DNA of 64,000 nt from CAWGXZ01 sp963826695 (GCA_963826695.1 CAWGXZ010000001.1:124001-188000); one strand, 5' to 3'; positions 46,078 through 59,137 are shown, numbered from the stretch's first letter. Notes: generated by a model not told the origin, from the sequence alone. Translations and numbers: made by a program.

Positions 46078-46932
46078 ATGGAGCTGGACAAGTCTGCGAA
46101 GGTCGCGTCGATCGCATCGGTACTTGTCGGAGCATTGGTGTCTTTGACTGCTTGGTACACAAACATACGGATCCAGGGCTCGCAAGACAATCTCGCCTCG
46201 TTGATCCAGAAGGAAAAGGAGGTCAGTGTCAAGAAGAGCGAGATGGAACTGCGCAAGACCGAGATTATCGAATCGTCGCGTGTCGTTGCTGGCTTCAGCG
46301 TCCCAATGGCCCGCAGCTTCGCACTTCAATATGAAGCTTGGCTGTTTGGCAAACCGAAAGGCAAATTCCAGTACGTGGTGCCCGACCGGTTGTCGCCTGA
46401 AATCATGGCGATGTGGCCATCTTGGGCTGATCGCAAGGGGCTGATGACCGGCAAGCCCTGCGAAGCGGAAGGGTTGCTCGCTCGCCAAGTGGTGCTGCTC
46501 GACCTTCAGAACGAGGGCCGTGGCGATGCCATCGACGTGAGGCTTGAAGCACGCCTGAAGCGATCTCCGTCGGTGTCGCCATCCACGGGCTGGCGCGAAG
46601 GGGGCGCACGCGGACCGCTGGCATACAGCGAGCTCGGCACCATCAATTCCGGCTGGGAAGCGGTCGAATTGCGTCTGCCTGACTTGGCGGGGAGCGCGGC
46701 TACCGATGCCACACGCATGGGCTACCGCGTCGTGCTGGCCAGCGTGTCGGGGCGCACGGTGCTTTACGGCACCGTCATTGTGCCGGTCAGCGTCTCGTGG
46801 CAGGACCGGATGACCCAGCAACGCCACAAGGAGCCGGTACTCGAGCCAAACGCAGCCATCCTGAACGCAGAGCTGACTGGCGCCGAGATCGGTCAGATGC
46901 GTGACCTGTGCGCCAAAGCGCGTGCCGGTTAG
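46078..46932 (+). CDS. membrane-anchored protein of unknown function
   Basis: 284 residues. One N-terminal transmembrane segment (about 9-27, ASIASVLVGALVSLTAWYT), then a charged helical stretch likely to form a coiled coil (about 35-65, LIQKEKEVSVKKSEMELRK), then a folded domain of about 210 residues with GWREGGARGPLAYSELGTIN. I do not recognise the family. It is 36 bp upstream of a DUF4337-like fragment on the same strand, so the two may be expressed together. Confidence 0.65.
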   Translation: MELDKSAKVASIASVLVGALVSLTAWYTNIRIQGSQDNLASLIQKEKEVSVKKSEMELRKTEIIESSRVVAGFSVPMARSFALQYEAWLFGKPKGKFQYVVPDRLSPEIMAMWPSWADRKGLMTGKPCEAEGLLARQVVLLDLQNEGRGDAIDVRLEARLKRSPSVSPSTGWREGGARGPLAYSELGTINSGWEAVELRLPDLAGSAATDATRMGYRVVLASVSGRTVLYGTVIVPVSVSWQDRMTQQRHKEPVLEPNAAILNAELTGAEIGQMRDLCAKARAG

Positions 46933-46968
46933 CCCGGACCGGAGAGGAAGTAGTGATCCGGGGGTATC

Positions 46969-47337
46969 GTGTCGAACCAGTGGAACTACTACCAAGCCAA
47001 GAGCAGCAAGCAGAACTTGGCCGAGCTGGCCGTCGTGCTGGCGCCGGAGGACAAGCGGGCCGGCTACCGCGACGAAGTGGCGCGCTACAAGGTCGAGAAG
47101 AACGAAATCAAGACGGCGGCCGAGAAGCTCGAGGCGGAATCGAAATCGTGGGACGAACGCAGCGACAGCCAGATGCACCTGCATCACCGCTGGGCGCAGG
47201 CCACCACCGCGCTGCAGATTTCTATTGCCCTGGCGGCGATGGCGCTGCTGACGAAGAAGCGCTGGCTCGAATGGGGCATGTTCGGCGTGGCCGCGCTCGG
47301 CGTGGCCGTGGGTGCCGCCGCTGCCTTTCACGTCTGA
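46969..47337 (+). CDS. DUF4337-like protein, N-terminally short
   Basis: 122 residues from GTG at 46969. SNQWNYYQAKSSKQNLAELA resembles the mid-section of DUF4337 proteins, where a membrane helix normally comes first; here it is missing. The C-terminal part has the coiled coil (about 38-62) and two membrane segments (about 79-95 and 100-120). Either a genuine short form or a 5'-truncated gene. Function unknown. Confidence 0.55.
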   Translation: MSNQWNYYQAKSSKQNLAELAVVLAPEDKRAGYRDEVARYKVEKNEIKTAAEKLEAESKSWDERSDSQMHLHHRWAQATTALQISIALAAMALLTKKRWLEWGMFGVAALGVAVGAAAAFHV

Positions 47338-47600
47338 CATTGGGGGCAACGACGACCAGTCATGTCGGCACAGGCGCTGGCGTCGTACACCGCCTACCAC
47401 CGGGATTGCGCGGTGTGCGCGTGCCTGGTGACGGCTGGGGTGGCGTCGACGAGCCCGGTCAGCGGATGCACCGATCGATGAAGATGCCCGATGGCAGCGG
47501 GGCGCCACGAGACTGAACGCGTCCCTCGGAGCTGCTCGCCCATGTGCTGAGCGCCGCGTTGCGGCGCTTGCCCGGTTGCAACGGCTCTTGCGCCGCTCCC
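47338..47600. other. no gene recognised; one perfect hairpin
   Basis: A 263 bp convergent gap. AGCGCCGC-GTT-GCGGCGCT (47550-47568) is a perfect eight-base stem that could end transcription from either side, though without a U-run. Confidence 0.4.
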
Positions 47601-47852
47601 TTACCGAAGAGTCTGTTTTGCACCAGCCTTCGCTGCGCGCCCGTGGCTCCGCGCCCGTGCCTTGTGCTTCCTGGCCTTGGCCTTGTGCACGGCCGCTTGC
47701 GGCTCCGGAGTGACAGCACCGGCGACGTTTTGACCGCCCTGCTTGACCGTCTCCGAGGTCGCCCTGGCGCTCTCCCGGACGGTGGTGCCCGCTTGGGCGA
47801 AGACAGCACTGGAAACCAGCAGGGCTGCAGCAGCAGCGATCAGTTTGTTCAT
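47601..47852 (-). CDS. small basic exported protein
   Basis: 83 residues. Signal peptide MNKLIAAAAALLVSSAVFAQ with AxA-type cleavage before AGTT; mature part begins with a Thr/Ser/Ala stretch and ends strongly basic (KAKARKHKARARSHGRAAKA). GGGAG lies eight bases before the ATG. Resembles small Lys/Ala-rich periplasmic proteins common in Burkholderiales. Function unknown. Confidence 0.7.
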   Translation of the reverse strand: MNKLIAAAAALLVSSAVFAQAGTTVRESARATSETVKQGGQNVAGAVTPEPQAAVHKAKARKHKARARSHGRAAKAGAKQTLR

Positions 47853-48264
47853 GAAAAGTCTCCCTGGGTTGGATCGAGCGCAGCGCGGAGAGCCCGTCGC
47901 TGCTTGATGCGATCAGCCCTGAAACGCCGAAGCCGACAGAACGGTTGACTGAGGCAGACGCACGCGCGTTTTTCTATGCGTGCCTGCGGCATGCCGACGA
48001 CACGCACGAACTGTGGATTCCTACGCCATCCCCTTGCTGCCGACCGCGATCCAATGCAATGCCGACACGCACGACCGCAGTCCGCCTCGCCCCCTCGGAC
48101 CAAGTCCAGGCCGCAGGCCCCTGCCTCACCTGTATCGGCATGATGCTGCCCGTCGTCGCCGCGGTGGGCATGGGATTTTCAACCGCCGTCAGCCAGGCTC
48201 TGCAGAGGCTCCAGGCCGTGCCCAGCGCGTGTGTCGAGGCCGCCGCCTTCGACACCGCGCGCGT
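47853..48264. other. 412 bp without a supported gene
   Basis: Between the small basic protein start and the serine hydrolase stop. A 112-codon plus-strand frame (47945-48283) runs through it but has no family resemblance and overlaps the hydrolase. A short GCACGC/GCGTGC stem lies near 47960-47985. It presumably contains the promoter of the small protein. Confidence 0.4.
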
Positions 48265-49551
48265 TCAGCTCAGCGCGCCGTAGACGAGATTCTTGTAGAG
48301 CATGCGCGTGTGCAGCCGGTTGGAAGGTGCCTGCGCCATCAGCACGCCGACGAGCCGCTCGCGCGGGTCGATCCAGAAGCTCGTGCCCCACGCCCCAGCC
48401 CACATCGCGTCGCCGATGCTGCCCGGAGTCCACGCGACCCCTTGGTGGATGCGGACGCCCCAGCCGAGCCCGAAGCCGTAACCCGGGCCCGTGGTCGGCA
48501 CCGGCGTGCCCGCCGAGCGGCCCGGCAGGTGGTCCGACAGCATGTACTCGACGGTCTTGCGCGAGAGGTAGCGGCGCTGCCCGTCGGTGCCGCCGTCGAG
48601 CACCATCTGCGCAAACTTCTGGTAGTCGGTCGACGTTCCGACGAGCCCCGCACCCCCCTTGAGATACGTGCGCGGCGCCGGGTCGGTGTCGTGGCGGTAC
48701 GCGCGCAGCATCGTTGCCTTCTGCGCATCGCTGTCGAGCGCCTCCGCGAGCCGCGCCTTCTTCGCCGGCGGCACCCACCAGGCGGTGTCGGTCATTCCCA
48801 GCGGCTGGATCAACATGCTGTCGACCAGGGCGTCGAGCCGCGTCTGCGTCACGCGTTCGAGCAGCAGTCCCAGTACATCGGTGGCGATCGAATAGAACCA
48901 CATCGTTCCGGGCTGGTGCAGCAGCGGGATCGTGCCCAGGCGGCGCAGCATCTCGTCTCCGGGAACGTCGACCTCGTTGGCCTCGATTGCGAGATCGGCG
49001 TACATCTGCTTGATCCGCGGCGACGGGCTCGCTGCGCCGTACACGAAACCCGCCGTGTGCATCAGCAGATCCTGCACCGTGATCGGCCGCACCAGCGCAA
49101 CGTCGCCCGTGGGTGTCTCGACCTTCAAGTTGGCCAGTTCGGGCAGCCAGCGGACGATCGGATCTTCGATCTTCAACCGACCCTGCTCGACCAGCATCAT
49201 CGTTGCCACCGACGTGATCGGCTTGGTCATCGACGCGAGCCGGAAGATGGCATCGCGTGTCATCGGCTGGGTCTTGGCGGCGTCGCGGAAGCCGACCGCC
49301 TCGTGGTAGACGATCTCGCCGCGGTGCGCGACGAGCGCGATCGCGCCGGGAAAGACCCCCCGCTCGACTTCACCGCGCAGCGCCGGGGCGACGCGCGCAA
49401 GCCGCTCGGGAGACAGCGACGACCTGGGTCCATGCATCATCGCGTGGCGACGGGCCATGGGCGACATCGCGCCGCCAGGACTCGTGCTGCAGCCGGCCAG
49501 CAGTCCGCTGCCGAGTGCGCCCAGGGTCAGCTGTCGTCGGGTCATTGCCAT
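48265..49551 (-). CDS. beta-lactamase-family serine hydrolase, lipoprotein
   Basis: 428 residues from ATG at 49551 (AAGGA upstream). Leader TRRQLTLGALGSGLLAGCST joins a twin-arginine-like motif to a lipobox LAGC. Class C fold: SxxK as SMTK in FRLASMTKPITSV, Tyr in WFYSIATDVLG, and HTAG. Such proteins act as esterases or D-peptidases rather than resistance enzymes. The insert RPITVQDLLMHTAGFVYG is typical of esterase EstB-like members. Confidence 0.85.
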   Translation of the reverse strand: MAMTRRQLTLGALGSGLLAGCSTSPGGAMSPMARRHAMMHGPRSSLSPERLARVAPALRGEVERGVFPGAIALVAHRGEIVYHEAVGFRDAAKTQPMTRDAIFRLASMTKPITSVATMMLVEQGRLKIEDPIVRWLPELANLKVETPTGDVALVRPITVQDLLMHTAGFVYGAASPSPRIKQMYADLAIEANEVDVPGDEMLRRLGTIPLLHQPGTMWFYSIATDVLGLLLERVTQTRLDALVDSMLIQPLGMTDTAWWVPPAKKARLAEALDSDAQKATMLRAYRHDTDPAPRTYLKGGAGLVGTSTDYQKFAQMVLDGGTDGQRRYLSRKTVEYMLSDHLPGRSAGTPVPTTGPGYGFGLGWGVRIHQGVAWTPGSIGDAMWAGAWGTSFWIDPRERLVGVLMAQAPSNRLHTRMLYKNLVYGALS

Positions 49552-50010
49552 CGGTTCATTCCTTCTGTGTTGACGTATCGAACGATTGTTGGATCCGCAG
49601 CGAACCGCGGCGACGGTGTAAACCCGCGAGCGCGCCCGATTGCACGCAGCGTGAGAGGTGCGATTCGCATCGATGCCCGAACCGCCGCGCTTGGCGGTCG
49701 CCTCCGGCCGAGTGCCGAGATCGTCTGCCGCGAAGCGGTCGTTGGAGAGGGGAGCCGTGGCCGCGGCCGCAACGCCGCCGGTCCGATGCAGGAGCTCCAG
49801 CGGCGACATGGCCAGACGGATCGGCCCGTCGCGCAAGGCGGTCTTGAGCTTGAGCACACCTGCCTGGCGGTGTTGCTCTGCTCGGTCGAGCCTATGTGCA
49901 CCTGTTCACCGCGATGTTGCGCACGCTGCATGACCGCTGGTTCTCACCGTGGCGCGTGTCGCGTTATGGCCCTAGATTCGGAGGACACCGAACACCACCC
50001 CGGAGACGAC
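49552..50010. other. divergent intergenic region
   Basis: 459 bp between the outward-reading serine hydrolase and FAH-like genes, so it must hold both promoters. I find no strong sigma70 pair and no operator-like inverted repeat beyond short GC-rich stems. Confidence 0.4.
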
Positions 50011-50829
50011 ATGCCCGATTTGCCAGCCACGAACCGACGTACTGCCCTGCAATCTGCCGCCTTGATGACGGTCGGCGCCGCCATTGGCACCGTTACCAGC
50101 GGTTGCGCCAGCACCGCCGCTGCCGGCAGCACACCGAAGACGCCCTTCAACGTGCCGGACACCCACGTGCCCATCGCCGCCAGCGACATGCAGTTTCCGG
50201 TGCGGCGCGTCTATTGCATCGGCCGCAACTACCGTGCTCACGCCATGGAGATGGGCTCCAACCCCGACCGCGAGCCTCCCTTCTTCTTCCAGAAGCCCAC
50301 GGACGCCATCCAGAACTGCCGGCCCGGCACGGTTGCCGACCATCCCTATCCGAGCCTGACCAAAAACTACCACTACGAGGTGGAGTTGGTGGCAGCACTG
50401 AACAAGGGTGGACGCGACATCCCGGTCGGGAAGGCACTCGAGCATGTCTACGCCTACGCGCTGGGCCTGGACATGACACGCCGCGACCTGCAGCGCGCGA
50501 TGGGCGACGAAAAGAAGCCGTGGGAGATCGGAAAGAGCTTCGACCGCAGCGCGCCCATAGGCCCCTTCCACCTCGCCAGCGCCATCGGCCACTTCACCAA
50601 GGGCAGCATCTGGCTGAAGGTCAACGGCGCCATCAAGCAGAACAGCGACCTGGACAAGATGATCTGGAGCGTGGCCGAGCAGATCAGCAAGCTGTCACAG
50701 GCCAACGAACTCTTCCCCGGGGACATCATCTACTCGGGCACGCCCGAAAACGTGGGTCCCGTGGTGCGCGGCGACGTCATCGAGTGCCATATCGATGGCC
50801 TGCCCAACCTGTCCGTGAAGATCGTCTGA
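50011..50829 (+). CDS. fumarylacetoacetate hydrolase-family protein with an export leader
   Basis: 272 residues; GGAG six bases before the ATG. Residues about 1-33 form a Tat/lipoprotein-like leader: NRRTALQSAALMTVGAAIGT then TSGCAS. The FAH fold follows: VYCIGRNYRAHAMEMG, HYEVELVAAL (metal-binding Glu-x-Glu), ALGLDMTRRDLQ, KSFDRSAPIGPF and IIYSGTPENVGPV. Members cleave or decarboxylate acylpyruvate-like compounds, normally in the cytosol; substrate here unknown. Confidence 0.85.
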   Translation: MPDLPATNRRTALQSAALMTVGAAIGTVTSGCASTAAAGSTPKTPFNVPDTHVPIAASDMQFPVRRVYCIGRNYRAHAMEMGSNPDREPPFFFQKPTDAIQNCRPGTVADHPYPSLTKNYHYEVELVAALNKGGRDIPVGKALEHVYAYALGLDMTRRDLQRAMGDEKKPWEIGKSFDRSAPIGPFHLASAIGHFTKGSIWLKVNGAIKQNSDLDKMIWSVAEQISKLSQANELFPGDIIYSGTPENVGPVVRGDVIECHIDGLPNLSVKIV

Positions 50830-51061
50830 CGGCCCCGGCGGCGCGAGCCGCCGGACTCGGCAGACCGCTTCTGGCCGACTGCCGGCCCCCACGAACTTCC
50901 GCTGGTCGGTATCCGATTCCTGCTGCTCGGCGCTGCGAAACTGCCTTGAGTTGACGGGGCGGTTCCGAAACCACGCCGCCCAATCCCCCTCGTGACATCG
51001 CACTCCGGCAGGTCCCTACACTGACTCGACCTGCCATGCGTCGCCATGTGGAGACGGATCG

Positions 51062-54000
51062 ATGAACGCACCCCTGCCCGACGCCATCCGCCAGGCGCTC
51101 GAACGCGTCAGCCTCGACGACAAGTACGCGCTCGAGTCGGGGCGGGCGTTCATGAGCGGCGTTCAGGCGCTGGTCCGCCTGCCGATGCTGCAGCGGCAGC
51201 GCGATGCAGCGAACGGGCCTGAACACCGCCGGCTTCATCAGTGGCTATCGCGGCTCGCCGCTCGGCACCTACGACCAGGCGCTGTGGCAGGCGCAGAAGC
51301 ACCTGGCGGCGCAGAACATCGTCTTTCAGCCGGGCGTCAACGAGGAGCTCGGCGCCACCGCCGTCTGGGGCACGCAGCAGCTCGACCTCTATCCGCAGAC
51401 GAAGAAGTTCGACGGCGTGTTCGGCATCTGGTACGGCAAGGGTCCGGGCGTCGACCGCTGCTCCGACGTCTTCAAGCACGCCAACATGGCCGGCACCGCG
51501 CGCCACGGCGGCGTCATCGCGATTGCCGGCGACGACCACATCGCCAAGAGCAGCACCGCCGCGCACCAGAGCGACCACATCTTCAAGGCGTGCGGCACGC
51601 CGCTGTTCTTTCCGGCCAGCGTGCAGGAGATCCTCGACTTCGGCCTGCATGCCTTTGCGCTGAGCCGCTTTGCCGGCGTCTGGTCGGGGATGAAGACGAT
51701 CCAGGAGATCGTCGAGTCGTCTTCCAGCGTCGAGATCGATGCGCACCGCGTTCGCATCGCCCTGCCTGCTGACTTTCCGATGCCCGCGGGCGGGCTGCAG
51801 ATCCGCTGGCCCGACCCGCCGCTCGAGCAGGAAGCGCGGCTGATGAACCACAAGTGGTACGCGGCGCTCGCCTATATCCGCGCCAACCGGCTGAACCACG
51901 ACGTGATTGCCGGGCCGAACGACCGCTTCGGCATCATCGCCAGCGGCAAGGCCTACAACGACACCCGCCAGGCGCTCGCCGACCTGGGTCTCGACGAGGC
52001 AGTCTGCCGGCGCCTGGGCATCCGGCTGCACAAGGTCGGCGTCGTCTGGCCGCTCGAGGCATCGACCACGCGCGCCTTTGCCGAAGGGCTGGCGGAGATC
52101 CTCGTCGTCGAGGAAAAGCGCCAGGTGATCGAGTACCAGTTGAAGGAGGAGCTGTACAACTGGCGTGCCGATGTGCGGCCGAACGTCCTGGGCAAGTTCG
52201 ACGAGGCCGAGGGCGACGCCACCGGCGGCGAATGGTCGCGGCCGAACCCGAGCGAGAACTGGCTGCTGCGCGCGCAGGCCGACCTGACACCGGCGATCGT
52301 CGCCAAGGCCATTGCCGGACGGCTGAAGAAGCTGGGGCTCGACGCCGACGTGCAGGCGCGCATCGACGCCCGCCTTGCCGTCATCGACGCCAAGGAACGC
52401 AGCCTCGCCACGGTGCCGGCGGCCGGCGCCGAACGCCCCGCCTGGTACTGCAGCGGCTGCCCGCACAACACCAGCACCAAGGTGCCCGAAGGCTCGCGCG
52501 CGCTCGCCGGCATCGGCTGCCACTACATGGCGCTGTGGATGGACCGCAGCACCAGCACCTTCACGCAGATGGGCGGCGAAGGCGTCAGCTGGGTCGGCCA
52601 GGCGCCGTTCACGACCGAGCCGCATGTCTTCGCCAACCTGGGCGACGGCACCTACTTTCACTCGGGGCTGCTGGCGATCCGCCAGGCGGTCGCGGCGAAG
52701 GTCGACATCACCTACAAGATCCTCTACAACGACGCGGTGGCGATGACCGGGGGTCAGCCGGTCGAGGGTGGCATGCGGGTACCCGAGATGACGCGCGAGC
52801 TCGAGGCCGAGGGGGTCGGGCGCATCGTGGTGGTCAGCGATGAACCCGAGAAGTACCGAACGGTGAAGGCCCGGCTGGCGCCAGGGGTGACGGTCGAGCA
52901 CCGCGACGAGCTCGACCGCATCCAGCGCGAGCTGCGCGAGGTGCCCGGTACGACGGTGATCGTCTACGACCAGACCTGCGCGACGGAGAAGCGCCGCCGC
53001 CGCAAGCGCGGCACGCTCGAAGACCCGAAGCAGCGCGTCGTCATCAACGAGCTGGTCTGCGAAGGCTGCGGCGATTGCTCGGTACAGAGCAACTGCCTGA
53101 GCATCGAGCCGGTCGAGACCGAGTTCGGCCGCAAGCGACAGATCAACCAGAACAGCTGCAACAAGGACTATTCCTGCCTGAAGGGCTTCTGCCCGAGTTT
53201 CGTCACCGTCGAAGGCGGCGAGCTGCGGCGCGCGAACACGGCGAAGCCGGCGGGGCCCGCGCGGCCGAGCCTCGCCAGCCTGCCGCCGCTGCCCGAGCCC
53301 GACCTGCCGGCAGCCGGTGCCGGCTGGGGCATCGTCGTCGCCGGCGTCGGCGGCACCGGTGTCATCACCATCGGCCAGTTGCTCGGCATGGCCGCGCACC
53401 TCGAAGGCAAGCCGGTGATCACGCAGGACGCGGCGGGCCTGGCGCAAAAGGGCGGCGCCACCTGGAGCCATGTGCAGATTGCCGACGGCGACGGCGCGCT
53501 GCACACCACCAAGGTCGGCACGGCCGAGGCCGATCTGGTGCTCGGCTGCGATGCGATCGTCTGCGCGCACAGGAGCACGCTCGACACGATGCACCCCGGC
53601 CGCACGCACGTGGCGCTGAACACCCACGGCGTGCCGACCGCGGCGTTCGTCGCCAACCCCGACTGGCAGTATCCGGCGGCGCATTGCGATGCAGCCATCG
53701 TCGACGCGGCCGGCGCGGCGCAGGTCGGCCGCATCGACGCCGTGCGGATGGCGCGCGAACTCGTCGGCGACTCGATCTACGCCAACCCGCTGCTGCTCGG
53801 CTACGCCTGGCAGCGCGGCTGGGTGCCGTTGTCGCGTGCGGCGCTGATGCGCGCGGTCGAGCTCAACGGCGAGCAGGTCGAGCGCAACCGCAGCGCCTTC
53901 GAATGGGGTCGGCGGGCGGCGCACGACCTGGCGGGCATCCAGGCGCTGCTCGCGCCGGCGCAGGTGATCGAACTGGTGCGGCGTCCGGGCCTCGCCGATC

Positions 54001-54644
54001 TGGTGAAGCGGCGCAGCGAGTTCCTGGTGGACTATCAGGACGAGGGCTATGCCGCGGCGTACCGCGACTTCGTCGACAAGGTGCGTTCCGCCGAAGCGCC
54101 GCTGAAGAGCAGCCGGCTGGCCGAAGCCGTCGCCCGCGGCCTGTTCAAGCTGATGGCCTACAAGGACGAATACGAGGTCGCCCGGCTGCACACCGACCGC
54201 GGCTTCCACGAGCGCATCGCCGCGCAGTTCGACGGCGACTACACGCTGAACTACCACCTGGCGCCGCCGCTGCTCGGCAGGAAGAACGCCGTCGGCGAGC
54301 CGGTGAAGCAGCGTTTCGGGCCGTGGATGCTGACGGCGTTCCGCGTGCTCGCGCGGATGAAGCGGCTGCGCGGCACGGCGTTCGATGTCTTCGGGCGGAC
54401 GGCCGAACGGCGTGAGGAACGGGCGCTGATCGAGGAGTACCGGGCCTCGATCGACGAGGTGGTCGCCGGGTTGACGCAGGACCAGCTCGCGCTCGCCGTC
54501 GAGATCGCCCGCATCCCCGACGAGATCCGCGGCTTCGGCCATGTCAAGGCACGGCACCTCGCCAAGGCACGGCCGAAATGGGCCGGGCTGATGGCCGAGT
54601 TCCGCGGCGTCGCCACCAGCACCGCCGCGCGTCACGCGGCCTGA
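51062..54644 (+). CDS. indolepyruvate ferredoxin oxidoreductase, fused subunits, one frame break
   Basis: About 1193 residues once one extra C at 51218/51219 is removed (RDAANG | LNTAGFISGYRGSPLGTYD). Domains in order: pyrimidine-binding region, TPP-binding part (GEGVSWVGQAPFTTEPHVF), ferredoxin-like Cys motifs (CEGCGDCSVQSNC, CNKDYSCLKGFCPSF), then the gamma domain (GIVVAGVGGTGVITIGQLLG) and a C-terminal domain. Oxidises aryl pyruvates, or related 2-oxo acids, to acyl-CoA. A stand-alone gene with no ferredoxin beside it. Confidence 0.88.
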
Positions 54645-54960
54645 TCGCCCGGGCCCAGCCCGTACCGCAGCCCACCTCGACGGCCGCCGTCGTCGAGCCG
54701 CGTCCGGCACCCAGCGGCCTGCCGTCGACCTGGCGAAGCACGCCCGTCGCCGGTCGCCGCGACAAGGTGGGCCCTGCACAGCCAACCCCGCCAGAGAACG
54801 ACCCAGGCGCTTCATCGCGCACTCCTCGAATCGGTTCCGCGATCGCCGCGGTGCCGGTCTGGCATGCATGCTGCAGCGCTTCGCGGCACCGGGAAAGCAC
54901 TGCAATCCGGTCGCGTCGCGCGACCGCAGAATGTCGGCCCCGCCGCCAGGAACACCCGCC
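54645..54960. other. no gene recognised
   Basis: 316 bp between the oxidoreductase stop and the epoxide hydrolase start. An alternative ATG for the hydrolase lies at 54931. No clear promoter or terminator found. Confidence 0.4.
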
Positions 54961-56118
54961 ATGCCCGCTGCACCGCAGCCCTTTCGACTGAACGTTCCCG
55001 ACGCGGCACTGACCGACCTGCACGAGCGCCTGGCACGCACCCGTTTCCCCGACCAGCCGCCGGGCGCGGCGTGGGCCACCGGCACCGATGTCGACTACCT
55101 GCGAGCGTTGCTCGACCACTGGCGCAACGGCTTCGACTGGCGCGCCCATGAAGCGCGGCTCAACGCCTGGCCGCAGTTCAAGGTGCCGCTGCGCGGCATC
55201 GACCTGCACTTCCTGCATGTCGAGGGTCGCGGGCCGCGGCCGTTGCCGCTGCTGCTGTCGCACGGCTGGCCGGGCTCGGTGTTCGAGTTCCTCGAGCTGA
55301 TTCCCCGCCTGACCGACCCGGCGCGCTTCGGCGGCGACCCGGCCGATGCCTTCAGCGTCGTCGTGCCGTCGCTGCCCGGCTACGGCCTGTCGTTCACGCC
55401 CGGTCAGCCGCGCTTCGGCATCGAGGCCATCGCCGACTGCATGGCCGAGCTGATGACCGACGTGCTCGGCTATCCGAAATTCGCCGCGCAGGGCGGCGAC
55501 TGGGGCGCCTTCGTCGCCTCGCGGCTCGGCGCGGTCCACGGCGACAGGCTGCTCGGCATCCACCTCAACTTCCTGGCGGTGCCGCGCGATCCGCTGTGGC
55601 TGACCAATCCCACACCCGAGGAACAGACCTTCCTCGACGAGTTGCGCCTGTGGCTCAAGGAGGAGACCGGCTACCAGTGGATCCAGGGCACCCGGCCGCA
55701 GACGCTGGCCTATGGCCTGACCGATTCGCCTGCGGGACTCGCCGGCTGGATCGTCGAGAAGTTTCGCAGCTGGTCGGACTGCGGCGGCGACCTGGAGAGC
55801 GTCTTCAGCAAGGACACCTTGCTCGCCAACATCGCCCTGTACTGGTTCACCGGCGCCATCGGCTCGTCCTTCTGGCCCTACTACGCCCGGCTGCACGGGC
55901 CGTGGCCGATACCCGACGGCGCGGTCAAGGTGCCGATGGGCTACGCCGCCTTCCCACGCGAGATGCTGCGCCCGCCCCGCTCGGTGGCCGCCCGGCTCTA
56001 CAGCGACATCCGCCGCTGGACGCCGCTCGAGCACGGCGGCCACTTCGCCGCGATGGAACAACCCGAGGCGCTGGCGCGCGAAGTGGTCGAGTTCTTCAGG
56101 CCGTTGCGCCAGGCTTAG
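54961..56118 (+). CDS. epoxide hydrolase (alpha/beta hydrolase with EHN domain)
   Basis: 385 residues from ATG at 54961 (AGGA upstream; 54931 also possible). N-terminal EHN domain: FRLNVPDAALTDLHERLART. Core: LLSHGWPGSVFEFLELIPRL (HGWP oxyanion), nucleophile Asp in AAQGGDWGAFVASRLG, and His in EHGGHFAAMEQPE near the C-terminus. Opens epoxides to diols; in bacteria this subgroup is often annotated from xenobiotic or terpene metabolism. Substrate unknown. Confidence 0.9.
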   Translation: MPAAPQPFRLNVPDAALTDLHERLARTRFPDQPPGAAWATGTDVDYLRALLDHWRNGFDWRAHEARLNAWPQFKVPLRGIDLHFLHVEGRGPRPLPLLLSHGWPGSVFEFLELIPRLTDPARFGGDPADAFSVVVPSLPGYGLSFTPGQPRFGIEAIADCMAELMTDVLGYPKFAAQGGDWGAFVASRLGAVHGDRLLGIHLNFLAVPRDPLWLTNPTPEEQTFLDELRLWLKEETGYQWIQGTRPQTLAYGLTDSPAGLAGWIVEKFRSWSDCGGDLESVFSKDTLLANIALYWFTGAIGSSFWPYYARLHGPWPIPDGAVKVPMGYAAFPREMLRPPRSVAARLYSDIRRWTPLEHGGHFAAMEQPEALAREVVEFFRPLRQA

Positions 56119-56428
56119 CACCGCCCCCCGAACGCCGGGGCTGGCGCGCGCAGGCGCCGGCTCGGGCGAGTCGACCGCGCAAGCCTTGCGCGCCCTCCGC
56201 CGCGGTTGCAACGACCGCGGGTTTTCGCTGAGTTCGAGGCCCGGCGTCCCGGACGGGCCACGCCCGGGCTATCCGGACTTCCGGCGACCGAGCGCCTGCT
56301 GGCGGCATCAATCCCTTTGAAATCAACGCGTTGCGGGCGTCCGGACGCGTCCCTGCGTTGGCACACGGGTTGCGTTCTCCGGCCCCGCCGCATGGTGCAG
56401 GCGGGGCAAGACCAAGCAGGAGCAAGCG
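56119..56428. other. regulatory gap upstream of the PDH operon
   Basis: 310 bp with GC-rich inverted stretches at its 5' end, then the -24/-12 element near 56358-56373 and a GGAGCAAGC ribosome-binding site just before the aceE ATG. No coding frame is supported. Confidence 0.5.
56358..56373 (+). promoter_or_regulatory. sigma54-like -24/-12 promoter for aceE
   Basis: TTGGCAC-ACGGG-TTGC matches the sigma54 core consensus (TGGCAC, five bases, TTGC) exactly, with GG and GC ten bases apart. It is 55 bp upstream of the aceE ATG. No upstream activator site was recognised. Function inferred. Confidence 0.55.
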
Positions 56429-59123
<2,695 letters not shown>

Positions 59124-59137
59124 GCGAGGACCCTGTG

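Noticed and set aside
47945..48283. 112-codon plus-strand frame in the gap upstream of the serine hydrolase
   Set aside because: No recognisable family, overlaps the hydrolase gene, and composition looks random for this GC content.
51150..55085. 1311-codon minus-strand frame opposite the indolepyruvate oxidoreductase
   Set aside because: Compositional shadow of a GC-rich gene; the plus strand carries clear TPP, Fe-S and gamma-domain motifs.
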